Under the pieces are notes generated by a model. That model made no database searches, was not told the origin of the DNA, and saw only the letters and a list, made by a program, of their open reading frames with translations. Positions 36,449-40,950 of a stretch of 40,950 nucleotides of DNA are shown piece after piece. How positions within the stretch are numbered: the first letter of the stretch is position 1; each line of letters opens with the position of its first letter. Origin of the DNA: Terriglobia bacterium. GTDB lineage: Bacteria > Acidobacteriota > Terriglobia > Acidiferrales > UBA7541. Location of the stretch: positions 1 through 40,950 of the forward strand of contig JAIQGC010000039.1 of assembly GCA_020072805.1 (NCBI GenBank), given 5' to 3'. Both the position numbers and the translations under genes were made by a program.

Positions 36449-37300
36449 CTAGCGGCCGGCGGCCCGCGCCGGCTTGGAGAGTTGCTCCGCATCGTTTTCG
36501 CGGATGCCGCCGTAGCGCCGCTCGCGCTTCTGGAATTCCACCAGCGCTTCGAGAAGGCGGGCGCGGCTAAAATCCGGCCACAGCGTATCGGTGAAATAAA
36601 TTTCCGCGTAGGCGATCTGCCACAGCAGGAAATTGCTCACGCGCATCTCCCCGCTGGTGCGGATGAGCAGGTCGGGATCGGGAAGCCCGCTGGTGTAAAG
36701 GTGCGCGGCCAATTCCTCCTCGGTGACCGGAGAGGACGGGCCGTGGCCGTTGCGCGGCGAGGCCAGCAGGCGGTTGAAGGCGTCCAGAATCTCCGCACGG
36801 CCGCCATAGTTGAGAGCCAGAGCCAGGGTCATGCCGGTATTCTTCGCGGTGAGCTCCATGCCCCGGGCCAGGTCGTCGCGCACGCCAGCGGGAAGCTCGT
36901 CCAGGCGGCCCAGAATGCGCAGGCGGATATTGTTCTTGTGAATCGAGGGCAGTTCCCTGCCCAGATATTCGCGCAGCAGCCTCATCAGAAAATCCACTTC
37001 GGTTTTCGGGCGGCGCCAGTTTTCCACGGAAAAGGCGTAGAGCGTGAGGGCTTCCAGCTTCAGCCGCGCGCACGTTTCAATGGCCATGCGCGCGGACTGC
37101 ACGCCGGAACTGTGCCCGGCGACGCGCGGAAGATGCCGGCGGCGCGCCCAGCGCCCATTGCCGTCCATGATGATGGCCAGGTGCCGGGGCAAACGCCCCA
37201 GATCGAGCGCCTCCAGAAAGCGCCGCTCTTCGGCGGTAATGGAAGCCAGCAGATTGGGAGCGGCCACCTGCAGCACGGCGTTTTTTTTCGACAGGCTCAC
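36449..37300 (-). CDS. uppS: Isoprenyl (di-trans,poly-cis-undecaprenyl) diphosphate synthase
   Basis: Cis-prenyltransferase making undecaprenyl diphosphate, the lipid carrier for peptidoglycan and O-antigen. 283 residues. The catalytic motif LPRHLAIIMDGNGRWARRRHLPRVAGH has the Mg2+/pyrophosphate Asp at 46, followed by LTLYAFSVENWRRP and the C-terminal DPDLLIRTSGEMRVSNFLLWQIAYAE. The start is GTG at 37300 with no good ribosome site. The N-terminal tail of about 35 residues is longer than usual, so translation might begin later. It is the first gene of the uppS-cdsA-dxr-rseP cluster. Confidence 0.95.
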   Translation of the reverse strand: MSLSKKNAVLQVAAPNLLASITAEERRFLEALDLGRLPRHLAIIMDGNGRWARRRHLPRVAGHSSGVQSARMAIETCARLKLEALTLYAFSVENWRRPKTEVDFLMRLLREYLGRELPSIHKNNIRLRILGRLDELPAGVRDDLARGMELTAKNTGMTLALALNYGGRAEILDAFNRLLASPRNGHGPSSPVTEEELAAHLYTSGLPDPDLLIRTSGEMRVSNFLLWQIAYAEIYFTDTLWPDFSRARLLEALVEFQKRERRYGGIRENDAEQLSKPARAAGR

Positions 37301-37395
37301 GGGAATGTTTTCGCAGATCTCCTTTATGGCGCAAAGTTACCACAGCCCTTGGCGCCCGCGCAATCCCGCCCTGCATCCCTTTATGGGAAGCGCCA

Positions 37396-38808
37396 CTAGC
37401 CCACCGCGATGCCCGCCGAGGCCGGGTCGTGAATGGCCGTATAGACCAGAATCAGGGTGAGCAGAATCATGGCCACGGTGGTGCTCCAGGCCACCCAGTT
37501 GAATCCCCGGCTGTTGATTTCCTCGCCCATGAGGTCGCGGCGATTCACCAGCAGCAGGATAAAGATCAGCACCAGCGGGAGCAGAAAGCCGTTGGCCACC
37601 TGGGAAAGCACGGCGATGCGAACCAGCGGAGCGCCGGGAATCAGGATGAGCAGGGCGCCGACAACGATGAGCGCGGTGTACAGAGAATAAAAAATCTTGG
37701 CCTCGCTCCACTTGCGGTCAATGCCCGATTCGAAACCCATGGCTTCGCAGATCACATAGGACGTGGACAAGGGAAGGATGGAAGCGGCAAAGAGCGAAGC
37801 GTTGAGCAGTCCCAGGGCGAAGAGGGCCTTGGCAAACGTGCCGGCCAGGGGTTCCAGAGCGAGCGCCGCTGATTTGGCATCGGGAATATCGCGATGACCA
37901 TGCAGATAGAGCGTGGCGGCGGTGCACACGATGATAAAAAACACGATGACCATGCAGCTGATGCTGCCCACCAGGACGTCCTTGCGCGTATGCGCATACT
38001 GCCGCGGCCCCACGCGCTTTTCCACTATCGCGGCTTGCAGGTAGAAATGCTGCCACGGGGCGATGGTCGTCCCCACCAGCGCCGCCAGGATCAGCAGATA
38101 GCTGGTGGAGATCGGCGGCGCCTCGACGAAGGGCTTGACGCTGGGGATCCATTGCAGCAGATGCGGCGGAACCAGATGCAGAATGGCGATGAGCCAGTTG
38201 GGCTTGGCCAATATGGCCGAGATGACATAGGCGAAATAGACGGTGCAGACCGTGAGAAATATTTTTTCCACGCTTTTGGCCGAGCCGCGCAGCACCAGGA
38301 TCCACACGGCCAGAGCCGCCAGCGGCACGGAAACGTATTTGCTCACCCCGAAAATTTCCATGGCCGAAGCCACGCCCGCGAATTCGGCCAGCACATTGCC
38401 CAGATTGACGATCAGCACCGCGGCCATCACGAAGAACGTCACGCGCAGGCCGAACTCCTCGCGGATCAGGTCGGAGAGCCCCTTGCCGGTCACCGCGCCC
38501 ATCCGCGAACACATCTCCAGCGAAACATACAGCGCCACGGTCATGGGGATGATGGACCACAGCACGGAATAGCCAAACTGCGCGCCGGACTGCGAATACA
38601 CGTAGATGCCCCCGGCGTCGTTGTCCACGTTGGCAACGATCAGGCCGGGCCCGACGACGGCCAGGAACAGAGCGATGCGCCTGCGGCTGGCGCGCAGCGT
38701 TCGTGCCGCGCCCGCGATGCGCGAACGCCAGTCCGTTCCCCGCTTGGCCAACTCCGCCCGTTCCGCTTCCATGCCCGAAGTTCCCTTTCCCTCTCTGTTG
38801 CGTTCCAT
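37396..38808 (-). CDS. Nramp-family divalent-metal transporter with altered metal site (NRMT-like, possibly Mg2+)
   Basis: A 470-residue inner-membrane protein with about eleven helices of the SLC11/Nramp fold (GPGLIVANVDNDAGGIYVY, then SGAQFGY in helix 1; LEMCSRMGAVTGKGL in helix 2). Canonical Nramps have DPGN in helix 1 and MPH in helix 6. Here the helix-1 motif reads DAGG (residues 64-67) and helix 6 reads TTIAPWQHFYLQ, so the metal-coordinating Met is Ala250. Loss of that Met is a feature of Nramp-related magnesium transporters. The start lies 12 bp after the stop of the MgtE_N/CBS gene, so both are in one operon. The alternative is an ordinary Mn/Fe transporter, which the residues make less likely. 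Confidence 0.85.
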   Translation of the reverse strand: MERNREGKGTSGMEAERAELAKRGTDWRSRIAGAARTLRASRRRIALFLAVVGPGLIVANVDNDAGGIYVYSQSGAQFGYSVLWSIIPMTVALYVSLEMCSRMGAVTGKGLSDLIREEFGLRVTFFVMAAVLIVNLGNVLAEFAGVASAMEIFGVSKYVSVPLAALAVWILVLRGSAKSVEKIFLTVCTVYFAYVISAILAKPNWLIAILHLVPPHLLQWIPSVKPFVEAPPISTSYLLILAALVGTTIAPWQHFYLQAAIVEKRVGPRQYAHTRKDVLVGSISCMVIVFFIIVCTAATLYLHGHRDIPDAKSAALALEPLAGTFAKALFALGLLNASLFAASILPLSTSYVICEAMGFESGIDRKWSEAKIFYSLYTALIVVGALLILIPGAPLVRIAVLSQVANGFLLPLVLIFILLLVNRRDLMGEEINSRGFNWVAWSTTVAMILLTLILVYTAIHDPASAGIAVG

Positions 38809-38820
38809 GAATGCGCCCGG

Positions 38821-40056
38821 CTATTTGAGCAGCCGGGAGACCACGTCGTCCACGGTGATGACCCCGATCGGCGAATTGTTGTCGTCCACCACCGTCAGCA
38901 TCCTCAGATTGTATTTGTCGAAAAGCTCGAAGACTTCCTTTTCTTCCGCATCCACTTTTACGCTGACCAGTAGATCCGGCCGCAAATCCTTCATGGTCTG
39001 CGCCGGCTCGGCCAGGAACAGCCGGGCCACCGGCGCGACGCCGGAAAACTGCGCGCCGCTATCCAGCAGCACCAGGGAATCCATCTGGTCGAAATTGATG
39101 TCCTGTTTGCGCATCCACGCCAGCACCTCTTCGCGCGTGCTGTTTTCCCCCACAAAGGGAAACGCCGGATTCATCATGCCCCCCGCCGTCGAAGGATCGA
39201 ACTGCAGCAGTCCGCGCACTTCGGCGGCCTCCTGGTTGGGCATTCCCTCAAGCAGTTCGTCGGAAGTTTCCTGCGGCAGGTCGCCCAGGAGGTCGGCGGC
39301 GGCGTCCGGCGCCATCTCTTCCAGAATGTCCGCGGCTTTTTCGGGGTCCAGTTTTTCCACGATCTGCGAGGTCAGGCGGGCGTCCAGTTCGCCGAGGACC
39401 TCCGCGGCAGTCTCTTCGTCCAGCGATGCGATGATGGACTGGCGCTCGGCGGCCGAGAGGTGCTCCATGATGTCCGCAAGATCGGCGGGATGGATATCCT
39501 CGAGACGCTCGTGGGTAATGCGCAATTTGACGCGGCGCAGCGGATCCGGCTCGATCAGGTTCACGAACTCCCAGCGAATCGTCTTGGGCAGCGTTTTGGC
39601 CACCAGCTTGCGCAGCAGAGCCGGAGAAGCCACGCCCTGCAGCAGCCGCCGGATGGCCCCCGGCAGCCCCACATCCACCTGCAGAATGCGCAGTTCCACG
39701 TTGCCGTTAACCCGCTGCTCGGCCAGGTCCACGTCATTGACGCGCACCACCTTGCGCCCGCTGGTGTCAATGATCTGCTGGTCCAGCAGGTCCTTGCGCA
39801 CCGCCAGCCATCCCTCGTTGGGTTGGTAGACCTCCAGGGCGCGCTCCCCGCAGTTGAGCCGAACGGTTCCCGGAGCGACCGAACCCACCTGGTCATGCCG
39901 CGCCACCAGCGGCTGAAATTTCCCGCGCGAAAGCAGCAGATGGGAGATGCGGTTGGCGGATTCGGCGGGCTCAATGAAAAATTCCCGCACCCGGCCCACA
40001 AAATTGCCGTGTGCGTCGTAGGCTTCCGCGCCCATCAGATCGGTGACGTGCAACAT
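38821..40056 (-). CDS. Soluble PRC-barrel / MgtE_N / CBS-domain protein, putative Mg2+ sensor
   Basis: 411 residues without membrane helices. Domains in order: a PRC-barrel-like unit (about 5-75, MGAEAYDAHGNFVGRVREFFIEP), a second one (about 85-165, LLDQQIIDTSGRKVVRVNDV), and an MgtE N-terminal superhelical domain (about 184-290, LEDIHPADLADIMEHLSAAERQ). A CBS pair follows (about 292-411, ending PIGVITVDDVVSRLL). In MgtE the N and CBS domains sense cytosolic Mg2+ and gate a fused channel; here the channel domain is absent. The Nramp-type transporter follows 12 bp later. ATG 40056 is supported by AGAGGA seven bases upstream. The sensor role and contact with the Nramp protein are inference. Confidence 0.88.
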   Translation of the reverse strand: MLHVTDLMGAEAYDAHGNFVGRVREFFIEPAESANRISHLLLSRGKFQPLVARHDQVGSVAPGTVRLNCGERALEVYQPNEGWLAVRKDLLDQQIIDTSGRKVVRVNDVDLAEQRVNGNVELRILQVDVGLPGAIRRLLQGVASPALLRKLVAKTLPKTIRWEFVNLIEPDPLRRVKLRITHERLEDIHPADLADIMEHLSAAERQSIIASLDEETAAEVLGELDARLTSQIVEKLDPEKAADILEEMAPDAAADLLGDLPQETSDELLEGMPNQEAAEVRGLLQFDPSTAGGMMNPAFPFVGENSTREEVLAWMRKQDINFDQMDSLVLLDSGAQFSGVAPVARLFLAEPAQTMKDLRPDLLVSVKVDAEEKEVFELFDKYNLRMLTVVDDNNSPIGVITVDDVVSRLLK

Positions 40057-40380
40057 ACAGGTGTCCTCTGAAACCGATTCCTTTCCTCCGCGGCCGATGG
40101 TCAGCTATACGCCGCCGCTGAAAATTGATCGGGAAGCCAGGGCAAAAAAAATGCCGCAGCCCCGAAACGGGTGGCTGCGGACAAGTTCCCTATTTACGTG
40201 AACTTACCGTCAGCCGCGAATCATTCCTCCCTGAGCTTCCCTCCAGGCAGCCGAACCCCGCTTGGCGAACTTCCGGGTCCGTTCTCCCGCTCGGCCAGTC
40301 CTCCCCGGCAATCCCCCGTGGGGGCCGCCGAGGCCAGGGTCCAGATCGCTTGGTGCGCTCATTCGAGAAAAATCCGCCTT
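40057..40380 (-). promoter_or_regulatory. long structured 5' leader of the Mg2+-module operon, candidate riboswitch/attenuator
   Basis: Between the predicted transcription start (about 40380) and the ATG at 40056 lie about 325 nt with no gene. Elements in transcript order: a GC-rich stem around 40313-40340 (CCUCGGC pairing GCCGGGG around CCCC/GGGG), an AAGTTC/GAACTT hairpin (40183-40205), an intrinsic terminator (40144-40180), then the ribosome site. GGCTGC at 40247-40252 (minus strand) is complementary to the terminator's 5' arm (40173-40178), so an antiterminator pairing is possible. I looked for M-box, yybP-ykoY, ydaO, ykkC and glycine signatures and saw none. Confidence 0.5.
40144..40180 (-). 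terminator. intrinsic terminator inside the leader of the MgtE_N/CBS gene
   Basis: Minus strand: CCGCAGCC stem arm, short loop containing GTTTC, GGCTGCGG arm (8 bp perfect plus two inner pairs past a bulged A), then CA and eight T. It lies about 90 nt upstream of the ATG on the gene's own strand, so it would control read-through into the operon. It could also end transcripts from the CYTH gene. Confidence 0.8.
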
Positions 40381-40387
40381 CTTCCTA

Positions 40388-40416
40388 GTGATAAGCCGCG
40401 TGCGCGGCATTGTCAA
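40388..40416 (-). promoter_or_regulatory. sigma70-type promoter for the Mg2+-module operon
   Basis: Minus-strand TTGACA (40411-40416, perfect), a 17-bp spacer and TATCAC (40388-40393). Predicted start near 40380. Confidence 0.6.
40395..40408. promoter_or_regulatory. palindrome in the promoter spacer, candidate operator
   Basis: GCCGCG-TG-CGCGGC, six-bp perfect arms, lying entirely between the -35 and -10 hexamers, where a bound repressor would block polymerase. Confidence 0.4.
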
Positions 40417-40450
40417 GACAAGAATGGTCAAAACGGGAAAAATTTAAAAA

Positions 40451-40950
40451 CTATTTCCAGCGCCGAGCGAAGACCATATCTCCCGGCGGCACGCCCCGGC
40501 GAAGGCAATCCTCCCGATAGAGCTGGCCGTAGTTTGCCAAAATGTGCTGCGCCGGGGAAAAACCCAGCAGCTTAGCGGCGCGGTCAATCGCCGCGGGAGA
40601 ACCTTCCAGCTCCACGAAGTTGCCGATGGGCGTTTCGTCGAACTCAATCAGCAACCCGCGGGCCCAGCGCGCCGCCATCGGCAGGACATACGTGCTGCGG
40701 ATTTTTTCATAGCGGAAAAAGGGGCGCAGCCCCAGAGCATCGAGTATCCGGGCAAAGGAATCGGCGCTGGAAAGCTCCACCTCGGTCTCTTCGCGTACCT
40801 TGTGCCGCGCCGAAGAGCCGCCAGGTAATTCCACGGGACTCTTGAACGTCAGCAGCACGCGCGTGAGCGGGGCGGCGCGCCCGCGCCGCCCCGGATTCGC
40901 GGAGCATTCGGTACGGATGCGCAGAAGCTGCCCTTTACCGGAGAGCTCCC
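40451..40950 (-). CDS. CYTH-domain protein (class IV adenylate cyclase / thiamine-triphosphatase-like), 5' part missing
   Basis: The frame is open to the window edge, so the N-terminus with the HFE/ExExK-type start lies outside. About 165 residues are visible. They read GKGQLLRIR, then LTFKSPVELPG, KVREETEVEL, GLRPFFRYEKIRSTYV, and LLIEFDETPIGNFVELEG. The alternating charged residues line the triphosphate tunnel of the CYTH fold. Such enzymes hydrolyse or cyclise nucleoside or organic triphosphates; the exact substrate cannot be told. It is upstream of the Mg2+ module on the same strand, but a promoter and a terminator separate the two. Confidence 0.88.
   Translation of the reverse strand, partial: ELSGKGQLLRIRTECSANPGRRGRAAPLTRVLLTFKSPVELPGGSSARHKVREETEVELSSADSFARILDALGLRPFFRYEKIRSTYVLPMAARWARGLLIEFDETPIGNFVELEGSPAAIDRAAKLLGFSPAQHILANYGQLYREDCLRRGVPPGDMVFARRWK

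Noticed and set aside
36053-37399. Plus-strand ORF opposite cdsA/uppS
   Set aside because: Spans two real minus-strand genes, with no recognisable fold and shadow-like composition.
40057-40380. M-box, yybP-ykoY, ydaO or ykkC riboswitch before the Mg2+ module
   Set aside because: None of the conserved sequence blocks I remember for these classes is visible; reported instead as an unclassified leader.

Overview
The window looks like a chromosomal segment of an Acidobacteriota bacterium, probably of the Koribacter/Solibacter/Terriglobales type. Three things suggest this: a VWFA-related protein of the kind expanded in Acidobacteria, an Oar-like TonB-dependent receptor with a carboxypeptidase-regulatory domain, and a short DUF1844 protein. 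The DNA is GC-rich. I see no rRNA, tRNA, CRISPR array, insertion sequence, phage gene or integrase.

Layout. 1-9.2 kb: end of a YncE-like beta-propeller, a GH57 glycosidase, a fused LptF-LptG permease, an MFS transporter and a TonB-dependent receptor. 9.2-16.9 kb: pyruvate phosphate dikinase, a tightly overlapping recO-glyQ-glyS operon and a rhomboid protease. 16.9-21.4 kb: an isopropylmalate-dehydrogenase-family enzyme, a VWFA protein and a polytopic membrane protein. 21.4-23.4 kb is the most irregular part: a frameshifted NTF2-like gene, a degenerate second copy of the 3' end of a nearby EamA gene, and a deiodinase-family gene with an in-frame UGA where the family has selenocysteine. 23.4-27.3 kb: a mazG-GNAT-menC-eamA operon behind a recognisable promoter. 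27.4-32.3 kb, plus strand: DUF1844 protein, metallo-beta-lactamase-fold hydrolase overlapping ribF, a TusE/DsrC-like plus DsrE-like sulfur-relay pair, and a FadL-type outer-membrane protein. 32.3-37.3 kb, minus strand: the envelope/isoprenoid cluster uppS-cdsA-dxr-rseP, followed by a Fur-family regulator. 37.4-40.45 kb: an Nramp-type transporter with altered metal-site residues, preceded by a soluble PRC/MgtE_N/CBS protein. Upstream of that protein is a roughly 325-nt structured leader with an intrinsic terminator. The window ends inside a CYTH-domain gene.

Best leads. (1) A membrane-anchored deiodinase-like selenoprotein with a plausible bacterial SECIS hairpin, which ordinary gene calling would split in two. 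(2) A probable Mg2+ homeostasis module: Nramp-related transporter, stand-alone MgtE-type sensor, and an attenuator-like leader that I cannot assign to a known riboswitch class. Also notable are the LptF-LptG fusion, a possible D-amino-acid salvage operon (NSAR-like MenC plus COG3375-like GNAT), and an island of reversed GC skew from about 16.5 to 31 kb that does not follow gene orientation.
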